A stretch of DNA of 64,000 nt from Capilliphycus salinus (GCF_047276495.1 NZ_CP178543.1:6014001-6078000); one strand, 5' to 3'; numbered from the stretch's first letter, positions 17,472 to 26,375 are shown. A program made the numbers and translations. Notes: generated by a model from the letters alone, not told the origin.

Positions 17472-18419
17472 ATGAACCCAAATTTATCTTCGGTTTTACC
17501 AATTCCCATCAGCCAAGATGCGCTGCGTTTCGCCAAACAATTTGCAACCGAACAAGCCACTCCCCAAAAAGGAAAACAGGTTTTTCTCAATACCTTAGCG
17601 GTGGTTGCGGTCCGAGATTATCTGCGATGGTTATCGATTTCAACAGCAATTGATCAAGGTGACTGTTGGCATCGGGTCAAAAGGTCGATGTTTAATGTCG
17701 CCGATTTGGTTTTACCCCCTTTGGGAAAACTGGAATGTATTCCGATTTTACCCGGTCAAAACGATTTAGAAATTGCTCCCGAAGTCACGGAGAATCGTTT
17801 GGGTTATATTGCGGTAAAATTCGGCGAAGATCTCAAACAAGTAGAATTATTAGGGTTTGCTTCTGAGCGAGAAATTGCTTATCCTCCCGAACCGATTACC
17901 CTCGAAAAGCTGAATCCAATTGATGATTTAATTGATACCCTTGATTGGCATCGGAAATGGATTAATTTGTGGCAACATCTTTCTCAACCGGAATGGCAAC
18001 CTCTGGAACTTTTACCGACTCCGAACATGATTCGTTATAAAGCAATTAGACAGCCGGTCAGAAGTGTTTTAAAAACTGAGCCGATCAAACACAGCTTTAC
18101 CCGAGGGAAGGTGATTGAGTGGAAACAGGAGCAAACTCAGTCCAATCTTTTATTAAGACTAAAAGTCGGGGAATATTCCGAGGAAGAAGTTAATGTTAAC
18201 ATGAGACTGGATTTGCTGCCAGAGGAAAATAAAACAACTTATTTACCCAAAGGTTTGGAGGTGAGTATACTCGATGAATCTGGAGTGGTTTGTATGAATA
18301 CTCAAGCCCGAGATGCGGATCAGTGGATTGAATTAGAGTTCAGTTGTCTGCCGCAGGAACAGTTTAGTTTACAAATTCTTGTCAATGGAAGTAAGATGAT
18401 TGAAACCTTCAGGATTTAA
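17472..18419 (+). CDS. DUF1822 family protein
   Basis: The block ISQDALRFAKQFATEQ...FLNTLAVVAVRDYLRWLSI...QGDCWHRV..MFNVADLVLPPLGKLECIPI is the DUF1822 signature. The middle (GYIAVKFGEDLKQVELLGFASE, then two W-x-x-P-E-P-I-like acidic turns) and the beta-rich C-terminus complete a usual 315 residues. There is no signal peptide or membrane helix, so it is probably cytosolic. The family has no known biochemical function. Its place between a sigma-like factor and a CHAT protease suggests it is an adaptor or an inhibitor such as an anti-sigma factor; this is inference from context. Starts 2 bases after the upstream stop and ends 17 bases before the CHAT start. Confidence 0.85.
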   Translation: MNPNLSSVLPIPISQDALRFAKQFATEQATPQKGKQVFLNTLAVVAVRDYLRWLSISTAIDQGDCWHRVKRSMFNVADLVLPPLGKLECIPILPGQNDLEIAPEVTENRLGYIAVKFGEDLKQVELLGFASEREIAYPPEPITLEKLNPIDDLIDTLDWHRKWINLWQHLSQPEWQPLELLPTPNMIRYKAIRQPVRSVLKTEPIKHSFTRGKVIEWKQEQTQSNLLLRLKVGEYSEEEVNVNMRLDLLPEENKTTYLPKGLEVSILDESGVVCMNTQARDADQWIELEFSCLPQEQFSLQILVNGSKMIETFRI

Positions 18420-18436
18420 TTGATTGGGGAACTGAC

Positions 18437-21067
18437 ATGACAGTTATCAAAGTGCTTGTATTCTGGGATAGGGGCATTAATAAATTTAGAGTTCGGTTGG
18501 GAATGAGCGATGGTGAAATTAATTCACTCGATGGTTATTTGCCTGCTTTGCCTGAGGATTTAAAAGCTTCAAAAAAACAATTTGAATGGTCTGATTCTCG
18601 TCAATCTGCTTATAGTAAATGGCAATTTTCCTATGATCAATTTGAAGCCGTTCGTCAGGTTGTTAGTCGAATCAAACCGAAAAAAATTATCACGGATTCT
18701 GAAGCCGAAGCCATCAGTTCTCAGCAAAAAGAATCAGTTGTTAAGAGTTTAAATCAATGGCTAAATTGTCAAGATTCGGCTTGGCAACCGATTCGAGATG
18801 AATTAATTGCCGTTCTCAGTCACTTACAAAGAACGGGAAAAGAAGCCCGTCTTTTTATCGATACAGATCACTTTCAACTGCGCCGTCTTCCCTGGCAAGA
18901 ATGGGACTTATTTAAACATCGTTTTCCTCAGGCGGAAGTTGCGGTTCGTCTGCAAAGAAGCCGGACAAAAATTCAGCCCATTCGTCAAGATTCCAAAGTA
19001 AAAGTATTAGCTGTAATTGGGAATAGTCAGGGAATTCAGACTCAGTTTGATGAACAAGTCATTCAAGCTTTAAAACAAAAAAATGCACAAGTTACTGTTT
19101 TAAAACAGCCGACTCGCGAAGAACTTTCGCAAGCATTGCGAGACGAAAACGGTTATCACTTATTTATTTTTTCGGGTCATAGTTGTTCCCGTGAGGATGG
19201 AACAATTGGGTGGATTGAATTAAATAACAATACTCAGGATCTAATTTCCATTGAGGAGTTTAAAAGTTCTTTTGGAATAGCAATTAAACAGGGGTTACAA
19301 CTGGCAATTTTCAATTCTTGCGATGGTTTAGGACTCGCCCACCAACTGGCGGAGTTGGGTTTACCTCGAAGTATTGTGATGCGAGAACCGATTCCTGATC
19401 AAGTAGCGATAAATTTTTTGAAGTATTTTTTTGAAGAATTTACCAACAACAAATCCCTGTTTCATTCGATTCATTTTTCGAGGCAAAGACTGATTGAATC
19501 GGGTTGGGAAAAGAATTATCCGGGTGTTTCTTGGCTTCCTACTCTTTGCGTGCAGGAAGTCACGCTTTCAAGCAACTCGCTGATTTGGCAAGATTTTATT
19601 AAGCCTAAAGCCCTCCTAGAAGCTTGGATAAAACTGTTGGGGATAACGGCGATTTTGGGATTAGTTACAATAGCGTCTATTTTGTATCAGATTATAGCAA
19701 ACAAACCTCAAAATCTTATTCCCCAAAATATAGACAATAAAATGAGTCAGGGTGAAAACCTTCAAATTCCATCTAATGTAAACCGGGCAAAGGAAGCGGG
19801 AATTCTTGACTACAATAATCGCGATTATAGAGGGGCTATTGATAATTTTATTCGGGCGCTGAATCAAAATCCTAACGATCCGGAAACCCTCATTTATTTG
19901 AACAATGCAATTATTCAACAAAAAGTCAAGACGAACACGGGGAAAAAAGTAGAAATTGGTGTGAGTGTACCGATAGGCAGTGAACCCAATGTTTCCCAAG
20001 AAATTTTACGAGGTGTCGCTCAAGCTCAAACTGAGATTAATTGTGGTTTGGAAGAAGTTTCTCGGGCGATTTCCGAACTTAAAACTCAATTTAACTGTAG
20101 CAAAGGTATCATCAATGAAACTTTTTTAATGGTGACAATTGCTGATGATGAATATGACCCGAAAGTTGCCGAAAAAGTTGCTGAAGCTTTTGTAAACAAT
20201 CAAAATATATTGGGGGTGATTGGTCACTATTCGAGCGATATGACCCTGAAAGCCGGAGAAATTTATGATAAACATCGATTAGTCGCGATTTCTCCCACTA
20301 GCACTTCGGTGAATTTATCTAATTTTAGTCGTTATGTTTTTCGGACACTTCCGAGCGATCGCATGGCGGCTCAACAGTTATTTGAATATATGCGTCAGCA
20401 ACTCGGACAGGATACAAAAGTAGCAGTTGCTTATGTTTCGGGAAATGCCTACAGTGAATCTCTAAGCAATGAATTTGAGGAGTTACTCTATCCTAATTCT
20501 TTTGTTCAAAAATGCGATTTATCGAGCCGTGTTTTTAGTGCAGCAGACTGTGTAGAAAAGGCAAAAGAGCAGGGTGCTGAAGTCTTGTTATTAGTTCCAG
20601 CTACAGATGAAACCCTCACTAAAGCGATTGGAGTTATTAACAATACGAACGGAGATTTACAACTTTTAGGCGGAGATTCTGTCTACAGCTTCAGAACTTT
20701 AAAAGATGCGGGTGAAGAAGCTTTTAACGGAAATCTTACCATTGCTATTCCCTGGCATCGAAGACCGGATTCTGAATTTTCTCAACAAGCTGAACAGTTT
20801 TGGAAAGGCTCTGTAAACTGGCGAACTGCTACTTCATATGATGCGGCTAAAGCAATGATTGAAGCTTTGATTGAAAGTCGCGGAAATTTCAGTCGTATTC
20901 AGCTTTATCAAAAGCTTTCCAGTTCTAATTTTGTCGCCCAAGGAGCAGAAGGAGAGATTTCTTTTGAATCCTCTAATGATGTTAAATCAACTGAGAGTGT
21001 GTTAGTTGTGGTTAAAAAGAACGGGGAGGAGAATATATTTGAAATCCTTAAATTAAACCGTTTTTAA
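18437..21067 (+). CDS. CHAT-domain (caspase-like) protease fused to membrane helix, TPR and periplasmic ligand-binding domain
   Basis: Four parts. (1) A N-terminal cytosolic part with a CHAT domain (about 180-380); the caspase-type dyad is intact, His248 in FSGHS and Cys295 in FNSCDG. (2) One membrane helix (about 397-420, LLGITAILGLVTIASILYQII). (3) A TPR-like unit (AKEAGILDYNNRDYRGAIDNFIRALNQNPNDPETLIYL, about 450-490; quoted in pieces by its residues A-G-I-L-D-Y and N-P-N-D-P). (4) A type I periplasmic-binding domain like amino-acid ABC receptors (about 510-870; VEIGVSVPIG, GVAQAQTEIN, VIGHYSSDMTLKAGEIYDKHRLVAISPTS seen as V-I-G-H-Y-S and A-I-S-P-T-S). CHAT proteases cut partner proteins when activated. 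The layout suggests outside ligand sensing that activates an inside protease, which is inference. No such fusion has a function known to me. Confidence 0.88.
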   Translation: MTVIKVLVFWDRGINKFRVRLGMSDGEINSLDGYLPALPEDLKASKKQFEWSDSRQSAYSKWQFSYDQFEAVRQVVSRIKPKKIITDSEAEAISSQQKESVVKSLNQWLNCQDSAWQPIRDELIAVLSHLQRTGKEARLFIDTDHFQLRRLPWQEWDLFKHRFPQAEVAVRLQRSRTKIQPIRQDSKVKVLAVIGNSQGIQTQFDEQVIQALKQKNAQVTVLKQPTREELSQALRDENGYHLFIFSGHSCSREDGTIGWIELNNNTQDLISIEEFKSSFGIAIKQGLQLAIFNSCDGLGLAHQLAELGLPRSIVMREPIPDQVAINFLKYFFEEFTNNKSLFHSIHFSRQRLIESGWEKNYPGVSWLPTLCVQEVTLSSNSLIWQDFIKPKALLEAWIKLLGITAILGLVTIASILYQIIANKPQNLIPQNIDNKMSQGENLQIPSNVNRAKEAGILDYNNRDYRGAIDNFIRALNQNPNDPETLIYLNNAIIQQKVKTNTGKKVEIGVSVPIGSEPNVSQEILRGVAQAQTEINCGLEEVSRAISELKTQFNCSKGIINETFLMVTIADDEYDPKVAEKVAEAFVNNQNILGVIGHYSSDMTLKAGEIYDKHRLVAISPTSTSVNLSNFSRYVFRTLPSDRMAAQQLFEYMRQQLGQDTKVAVAYVSGNAYSESLSNEFEELLYPNSFVQKCDLSSRVFSAADCVEKAKEQGAEVLLLVPATDETLTKAIGVINNTNGDLQLLGGDSVYSFRTLKDAGEEAFNGNLTIAIPWHRRPDSEFSQQAEQFWKGSVNWRTATSYDAAKAMIEALIESRGNFSRIQLYQKLSSSNFVAQGAEGEISFESSNDVKSTESVLVVVKKNGEENIFEILKLNRF

Positions 21068-21178
21068 ACTCGGGTTATTTGTTGAGAACTGAGGCAAAAC
21101 TCAAGGATTTTGGATTTTTGCATAAATTCTTTGAGAGGCGCTGAGAGTGTAGTAGAAGATTAAATTCTACACCAAACG

Positions 21179-22873
21179 ATGAAAACTCATCACTCAATTA
21201 CAGGTCTGATGGTCGCATCAGGACTGCTCTTGCTTAATGCTTGTAATTCTGCTTCGAGTGGAGAAGAAATCGAGGTTAAATTTTTAGTTGGAAGCGCTTT
21301 AAAAGAGTTTTGTAACCAAGCGGCTACTCAATTTAACCAACAAAAACCCAAGCTAGAAAATGGTCAAGCCTTTTACCTAACTTGTGAAGCAAAAGGGAGC
21401 GGAGATGTTGTTGGTAAGGTTGTCTCTCTCGCCGAACAATTGAAAGCTGGAACTTTACCCGCAGAAGCGCCCGAATTTCCGACATTAATCTCCGTAGATG
21501 GAGATATTTATCTGACTCAACTCCGCTACCAAATTAATCTGATTTTCCCCGGACAAAATTACATTCCCCCAGTCACCGATGCGCCGCTTTTAGCAAATAG
21601 TCCAATGGTGTTTATGGTGCCTTCAGAAGTTGCGGTTGGATTGCGGAAACAAGAGAATTTATACCAAGCATTACTGAATGCAAAAACTCATCAAGATCTC
21701 GATCCCAATAGTCCTTTATTGCCGATTCATTTTGTACAAACGGCGCCGACTCGTTCTAATTCCGGTTTACAAACTTTAGTAACTCAATTTGCTTCGGTCG
21801 CGAACAAATCCCCCGAAGAATTAACTGTAGAAAATATTCAGCAGTATCAATCCCAAGTTCAACAAATTCAAAGTAAAGTCACTCGCTACGGAATTTCAAC
21901 GAATTCTTTGGCTTCAGATATGGTTAAAAATGGCTCATTTTGGGCGTCAATTGCATCGGTTTATGAGTCTTCTGTGATTGCCGCAAATACAAATAAACAA
22001 ACTAATTTAGTTCAGTATGAAGCGATTTATCCCCGGTCTACTTTTACTTCCAATATGCGAGCAGTTTTGCCGAAAGCGCCCTGGGTGAGTGCGGATGAAC
22101 AAGCCGCAGCAGAACAAATAATTGAGTATTTGCGATCGCCTAAAGCTCAAAAAATAGCAACTGAATTCGGGTTGAGGCCCGGTGTGCCGGGAGTGGCTTT
22201 GGGGGCTAAATTTTCGCCTCAATTTGGAGTCGATCCCAATGCTCGATATGATTCTTTGCGATCGCCTGAACCGGAGGTGGTAGAGGCGATGTTAAAGTCT
22301 TGGCAACAATTTGCAAAAAAACCTTCAAAAGTTGTGATTGTTGTCGATTCTTCGGGTTCAATGGTGGGGAGAAAGTTATCGGGAGTTCAGAATACTTTGC
22401 GATATTATATCGAAAGTTTGGGGGCGAAAGAAAGAATTGCGCTGATTGATTTTGACTCGGAAATTCGCCCGCCTGTTGTGGTAGATGGAACACCGGAAGG
22501 ACGCAATCAAGGAATGCTATTTATTAATAATTTGAAAGCGGAAGGCGGTACAAAATTGTATGATGCAACTTTATCTGCTCAAAGGTGGCTGCAACAAAAC
22601 CAACAACCGGATGCGATTAATGCGGTGATTATTTTGACGGATGGAGAAGATTCTGAATCTAAAATTTCTTTGAACCGATTACAGCAAGAACTTGAAAAAA
22701 CGGGCTTTAATACAGATAACCGGATTGCCTTTTTTACGATTGGCTACGGTAACAAAGGCGAGTTTAATCCCCAAGTTTTACAGGAAATTGCCGATTTGAA
22801 TAGCGGTTATTATCGCCAGGGAGATCCGGAAACGATTTCTACTTTGATGGCGGATTTACAAGTTGAGTTTTAA
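21179..22873 (+). CDS. Lipoprotein with solute-binding (SBP_bac_11-like) domain and C-terminal vWA domain
   Basis: A signal peptide with lipobox L-N-A-C (Cys22) marks it as a lipoprotein. Residues about 30-370 resemble a molybdate/sulfate-type solute-binding domain (SBP_bac_11): TAPTRSNSG, SVYESSVIAA, YPRSTFTSNMRAVLPKAPW, EYLRSPKAQKIATEFGLRP. Residues about 380-564 are a vWA domain with a complete MIDAS: DSSGS (D390), later E-G-G-T-K-L-Y and L-T-D-G-E-D. The two together suggest a surface receptor that binds a ligand with one domain and a metal-dependent partner with the other. The 111-base gap after the CHAT gene may hold its own promoter. Its binding domain is paralogous to that in the HtpX fusion of this cluster. 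Confidence 0.87.
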   Translation: MKTHHSITGLMVASGLLLLNACNSASSGEEIEVKFLVGSALKEFCNQAATQFNQQKPKLENGQAFYLTCEAKGSGDVVGKVVSLAEQLKAGTLPAEAPEFPTLISVDGDIYLTQLRYQINLIFPGQNYIPPVTDAPLLANSPMVFMVPSEVAVGLRKQENLYQALLNAKTHQDLDPNSPLLPIHFVQTAPTRSNSGLQTLVTQFASVANKSPEELTVENIQQYQSQVQQIQSKVTRYGISTNSLASDMVKNGSFWASIASVYESSVIAANTNKQTNLVQYEAIYPRSTFTSNMRAVLPKAPWVSADEQAAAEQIIEYLRSPKAQKIATEFGLRPGVPGVALGAKFSPQFGVDPNARYDSLRSPEPEVVEAMLKSWQQFAKKPSKVVIVVDSSGSMVGRKLSGVQNTLRYYIESLGAKERIALIDFDSEIRPPVVVDGTPEGRNQGMLFINNLKAEGGTKLYDATLSAQRWLQQNQQPDAINAVIILTDGEDSESKISLNRLQQELEKTGFNTDNRIAFFTIGYGNKGEFNPQVLQEIADLNSGYYRQGDPETISTLMADLQVEF

Positions 22874-22943
22874 AGGATTGAGATAAAATCTGAAAAATTA
22901 TGCTTCACAAGAAAACAGCTAAAATCTCATCGGCTAAAAGTTT

Positions 22944-23003
22944 TGTAGGGGCGGGTTCTGCAACAATTTATGTTTTGATCAATCATTTCTCTAAACCCGC
23001 CCC
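22944..23003. repeat. 60-bp palindromic repeat unit, TGTAGGGGCGGGTT...AACCCGCCCC
   Basis: G-G-G-G-C-G-G-G-T-T near 22948-22957 is mirrored by AACCCGCCCC at 22994-23003, forming a long hairpin. Related units occur at 57553-57613 and, inverted, at 57642-57703. It lies inside the gene cluster, between the lipoprotein and the coiled-coil gene, and may attenuate transcription there. Confidence 0.7.
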
Positions 23004-23072
23004 ATCTCCGTTTCAATCCTAGTCAGGCAAATATTTAAGTATTTCATATGAACATCTCTAAAGGAGGGGAAC

Positions 23073-23798
23073 ATGATTAAATTAGCGAATCCAATTTATT
23101 ATCCTATTGCTGTTTTGATGGGGGGAATTACTCTGGTTGCGGGTGTTCGTTTGGCGGGGTTATCTAATAAGATTATCCTTCCGACAGTCGCAGGGGTTAC
23201 GGTGGCGACTGCATCAGTTTTAAAATCCCGAGAACCGGATGCGAAAAAAATTGCTCAACAGCAATTACAACAGGAAGTAGAACTGTTGAAAGTATCCAGC
23301 AAAAACCTAGCTATCAAAGCCGAAGAATTGCGTCAAGAAGCCAATAAGCTAATCTATAAAACCTCTTTTAATATAGATGTTTTGGTGGCGGTTCAGGAAA
23401 TTTGTGATCGCACTATTGAATTACCCCAAAAGATTGATAACATTGTCGAACGTTTACCGGAACAGGAGTCTTTACTCTCGGTTAATGAACTGGAAAAACA
23501 GCTTTTAGAGGTGAGAAGTAAAATGGGTTCGAGTTCAGGGATTACCCGGCAAAATTTGGAGCAGTTAGCAGCAAGTTTAGAACGGAATATGGCGTTAGCT
23601 CAAGCGGGTAAAGATACTCGCAAAGCTAAAATTATTAGCCTTTCTACGAGCATTCAAAACTCGGCAGGTGTGTTACAAAAGCTTCAGAATAAGTTGATAA
23701 CGGCCGACTTGAGTAATTCAAAAGAACGGCAAGAATTGAGAAGTTTGAGCAATGAACTGAATGATTATCAAGCCAATCTTGATATTTTGATTAATTGA
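23073..23798 (+). CDS. Membrane-anchored coiled-coil protein of unknown function
   Basis: Two short hydrophobic segments open the protein (IYYPIAVLMGGITLVAGVRLAG and KIILPTVAGVTVATASVL). The rest is about 190 residues of helical heptads rich in Glu, Gln and Lys (QQEVELLKVSSKNLAIKAEELRQEANKL shown by its E-L-L-K and A-E-E-L-R heptads; later LEQLAASLERNMALAQ). It is a likely homotypic coiled coil on the inner face. I recognise no family. A strong AAGGAGGG at 23061-23068 lies 5 bases before the ATG. Being inside the CHAT/HtpX cluster, it may be its structural scaffold; that is inference. Confidence 0.7.
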   Translation: MIKLANPIYYPIAVLMGGITLVAGVRLAGLSNKIILPTVAGVTVATASVLKSREPDAKKIAQQQLQQEVELLKVSSKNLAIKAEELRQEANKLIYKTSFNIDVLVAVQEICDRTIELPQKIDNIVERLPEQESLLSVNELEKQLLEVRSKMGSSSGITRQNLEQLAASLERNMALAQAGKDTRKAKIISLSTSIQNSAGVLQKLQNKLITADLSNSKERQELRSLSNELNDYQANLDILIN

Positions 23799-23853
23799 GG
23801 AAGGGGCGGCAAATTTACAAGAGATAGAGTTGGAAGTTTAGCAATCTTTGACT

Positions 23854-24381
23854 ATGACTAGAACCAAGACAAATCCAACCGACAAAAATACTCTATTGAT
23901 AACAGTTATTGGTTTGCCAATATTAATACTGTTCTTCGGTAGTTCAACTCGGTTAACTTGTGAACGATTAGAACGAAATTATGTCACTTGTCAATTGGAT
24001 AATCAATATCTATTCGGTTTCTTATCAGATTCATCGCCTCCTTTTCGACTATCAACTTTTCAAGTAAAAACAAAGGAGATCATTCGTAGAGATTCCGAAG
24101 GTACATCTTATAAAGAAATCAACTATGAAGCCTACATTACCCCTAAAGAGGGCGAGGAGATTTTTTTTAAAGATTATGGCTCTAATGATTATAAAGCGCG
24201 TGAAGATGAGGCAAAAATTATTGAATTGGGTATCAATACGGGAGCATCGGTAGTCACTTTACATGGTTCTTCTTTCTGGATAAAAATACAATATTTAGGA
24301 AGGATTATTTATGTTTTTATTTGGTTTGTTCCGGGAGTATTAACTCTATTTTATCGTTTATTTCAAGGAGGAAAAAATTAA
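23854..24381 (+). CDS. Small membrane protein of unknown function
   Basis: Two membrane helices (LLITVIGLPILILFFG near the N-terminus and IIYVFIWFVPGVLTLFYRLF at the C-terminus) flank a 110-residue domain that contains two cysteines (T-C-E-R-L and V-T-C-Q-L) and several beta strands. No family recognised. A TTG at 23848 opens the frame; the ATG at 23854 (M-T-R-T-K-T) is the likelier start. Its stop overlaps the next ATG as T-A-A-T-G, so it is translationally coupled to the HtpX-like gene. It could be an accessory subunit of that protease. Confidence 0.65.
   Translation: MTRTKTNPTDKNTLLITVIGLPILILFFGSSTRLTCERLERNYVTCQLDNQYLFGFLSDSSPPFRLSTFQVKTKEIIRRDSEGTSYKEINYEAYITPKEGEEIFFKDYGSNDYKAREDEAKIIELGINTGASVVTLHGSSFWIKIQYLGRIIYVFIWFVPGVLTLFYRLFQGGKN
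24365..24371 (+). promoter_or_regulatory. Shine-Dalgarno that selects the HtpX-fusion start
   Basis: AAGGAGG ends 9 bases before the ATG at 24381, inside the 3' end of the upstream gene. It decides for this start over the open frame that begins at 24321. Confidence 0.7.
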
Positions 24382-26354
24382 TGAACTTCATTAAAACAAC
24401 AGCATTACTGGGTTTTTTGAGCGGATTAATTATCCTCATGGGTTATTTGCTCATTGGAGGTGTAACGGGTGCGGGGATTGGTTTAGTTATTGCTATCGGA
24501 ATCAACTTTTATCTCTGGTTTCATTCCGATAAAATTGTCTTGTCGGTTTATCAAGCTCGTTCTCCCAATTCCCAAGAAAAAAATTTAATCGATCCGATTG
24601 TTAAATTACTCTGTCATCGTGCTGATTTACCCGTTCCCAAAGTTTATATTATTCCCTCATCTATGCCGAATGCTTTTGCTTCTGGACGCAATCCTAACAA
24701 TGCTGTTATTGGGATAACGGAGGGATTATTAAGAATGCTTCCCAAAGATGAATTAGAAGCAGTTATCGCCCATGAAATTAGCCATATTAAACACAGAGAT
24801 CCGTTAATTGTCACGATTGCCGCCACATTAGCCGGAGCCATTTCGCTGTTAACCCAGTTGGGAACTACGGTCTTTTTGGGCGGTATTTTTAATGTAAGAA
24901 GTGCAAATCCTTTGCGTCAATTTTCCTTGCTGATCATGGTTCTTTTAGCACCCATTACGGCAACATTAGTCCGATTATCAATTTCTCGAACTCGCGAATA
25001 TGCAGCCGATGCGGGCGCCGCTTCATTAACCGGAAATCCCCGGGCTTTAGCTAAAGCTTTGGAACGAATCGAAAAGAGTCAAAAAGTCCCTTTTTCCAGC
25101 CAAGCGACCTATGCTTCGCTTTTGATTATTAATCCCTTTCAGGGGAAAATGTTTAATCAGTTATTCTCAACTCATCCTTCTACGGAGTCACGAATTCAAC
25201 AGTTACTCGGAATGAAAACGAGACAAAAAACGGTTTCAAAAATGAACAATAATTCTCTCCTTAAACAACATAAACGACTGATAACTTCTACGATTTTGGT
25301 GGGTCTTGTTGTGGGTTTAGCTTATGCACCCATTCCCGGACTTGAACAGAAAATTGTTGTGGTGAGTAGTAGCGAACTCGCCGAACCTTTACAACAATTA
25401 GAAACAAAATTTGAGCAAAAATATCGTAATATTAACCTCGAACTCAAGTTTCAAGGTTCATCGGATATGGTGAATAATTACATTCATCAAAATAATGATT
25501 TTAAGCCTACGGTTTTGATTCCAGCCAGTCAAGAATTTTTAGAGGAATTAAGTGAACGTTGGCAAGCTTCAAATGATGGTGAACTGTTTTATAAACCTCC
25601 CCAAGCGATCGCCAAAACCTTTTTAGTCGGAATTGCTTGGCCGGAAAGAGGTAAAATATTGTTTCCCAATAATCAATTTTCTTGGCAACGAATTGAACAA
25701 GCAATGCAAGCGAAAACCTGGGATAAAATGGGCGGACAAGAGAATTGGGGAAGTTTTGATTTTGTAATGACCGATCCGACTCGCTCTAATAGCGGTCAAG
25801 TTACGCTGAGTTTGTGGCTGAATTCCAAGCAGGGAAATTCGCTAAACTTGAATACTTCCAGCACCGAATCTTTGTTTAAAATGATCGAACAATCTGTTTA
25901 TCAACCGCCCCGATCCACCGATATTTTATTGCAAGAATTTATCGCACGCGGCCCCAACGATGCTGATGTGACGACTGTTTACGAAAGTATTGCTTTATCT
26001 CGTTGGCAACAGGCGGGAATTAATCAAAGCAGACCTTATCAAATCTATTATCTCAATCCAACTATCGAAAGCGTTGCAACGGCTGCAATTTTGCGTCATA
26101 ATGTTAATTTAAGGACTGCTCATGCTGCCAGTAAGTTTGTAGATTTTCTGAGAGAACCTGAGCAACAAAAGGTATTTGTTCGGTATGGTTTTCGACCTGT
26201 TAATTCTAATGTAAATTTAGAATCGGTTGCTAACAGTCCCTGGAATCAAAATATTCCCGGCACTCAAGTCAATCCTCAAATCTCGGTTTTAGATAATCCT
26301 CAGCCGAATGAACTGCGAGAAATTCAACGATTATGGCAGCGTGTGAGCAATTAG
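24381..26354 (+). CDS. HtpX-like M48 membrane protease fused to a solute-binding domain
   Basis: Residues 1-295 look like HtpX: two N-terminal helices, an M48 zinc site H131-E-I-S-H135 with third ligand E206 (SRTREYAADAGAA), plus A-F-A-S-G-R and L-I-I-N-P motifs. HtpX family proteins degrade misfolded membrane proteins. A third hydrophobic stretch (about 305-325) leads to a domain of about 335 residues (330-665) of the SBP_bac_11 type (VVVSSSELAEP, TDPTRSNSG, TTVYESIALSRW, FLREPEQQKVFVRYGFRP). The binding domain would be extracytoplasmic, and this domain is paralogous to that of the upstream lipoprotein. HtpX proteins are normally about 290 residues, so the fusion is exceptional. Ligand-controlled proteolysis is inference. 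It is the last gene of the cluster. Confidence 0.88.
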   Translation: MNFIKTTALLGFLSGLIILMGYLLIGGVTGAGIGLVIAIGINFYLWFHSDKIVLSVYQARSPNSQEKNLIDPIVKLLCHRADLPVPKVYIIPSSMPNAFASGRNPNNAVIGITEGLLRMLPKDELEAVIAHEISHIKHRDPLIVTIAATLAGAISLLTQLGTTVFLGGIFNVRSANPLRQFSLLIMVLLAPITATLVRLSISRTREYAADAGAASLTGNPRALAKALERIEKSQKVPFSSQATYASLLIINPFQGKMFNQLFSTHPSTESRIQQLLGMKTRQKTVSKMNNNSLLKQHKRLITSTILVGLVVGLAYAPIPGLEQKIVVVSSSELAEPLQQLETKFEQKYRNINLELKFQGSSDMVNNYIHQNNDFKPTVLIPASQEFLEELSERWQASNDGELFYKPPQAIAKTFLVGIAWPERGKILFPNNQFSWQRIEQAMQAKTWDKMGGQENWGSFDFVMTDPTRSNSGQVTLSLWLNSKQGNSLNLNTSSTESLFKMIEQSVYQPPRSTDILLQEFIARGPNDADVTTVYESIALSRWQQAGINQSRPYQIYYLNPTIESVATAAILRHNVNLRTAHAASKFVDFLREPEQQKVFVRYGFRPVNSNVNLESVANSPWNQNIPGTQVNPQISVLDNPQPNELREIQRLWQRVSN

Positions 26355-26375
26355 TGTTAACTAATTTTCAAGCAA

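Noticed and set aside
24321..24380. Upstream extension of the HtpX-fusion frame
   Set aside because: Overlaps the previous gene; AAGGAGG and TAATG overlap set the start at 24381.
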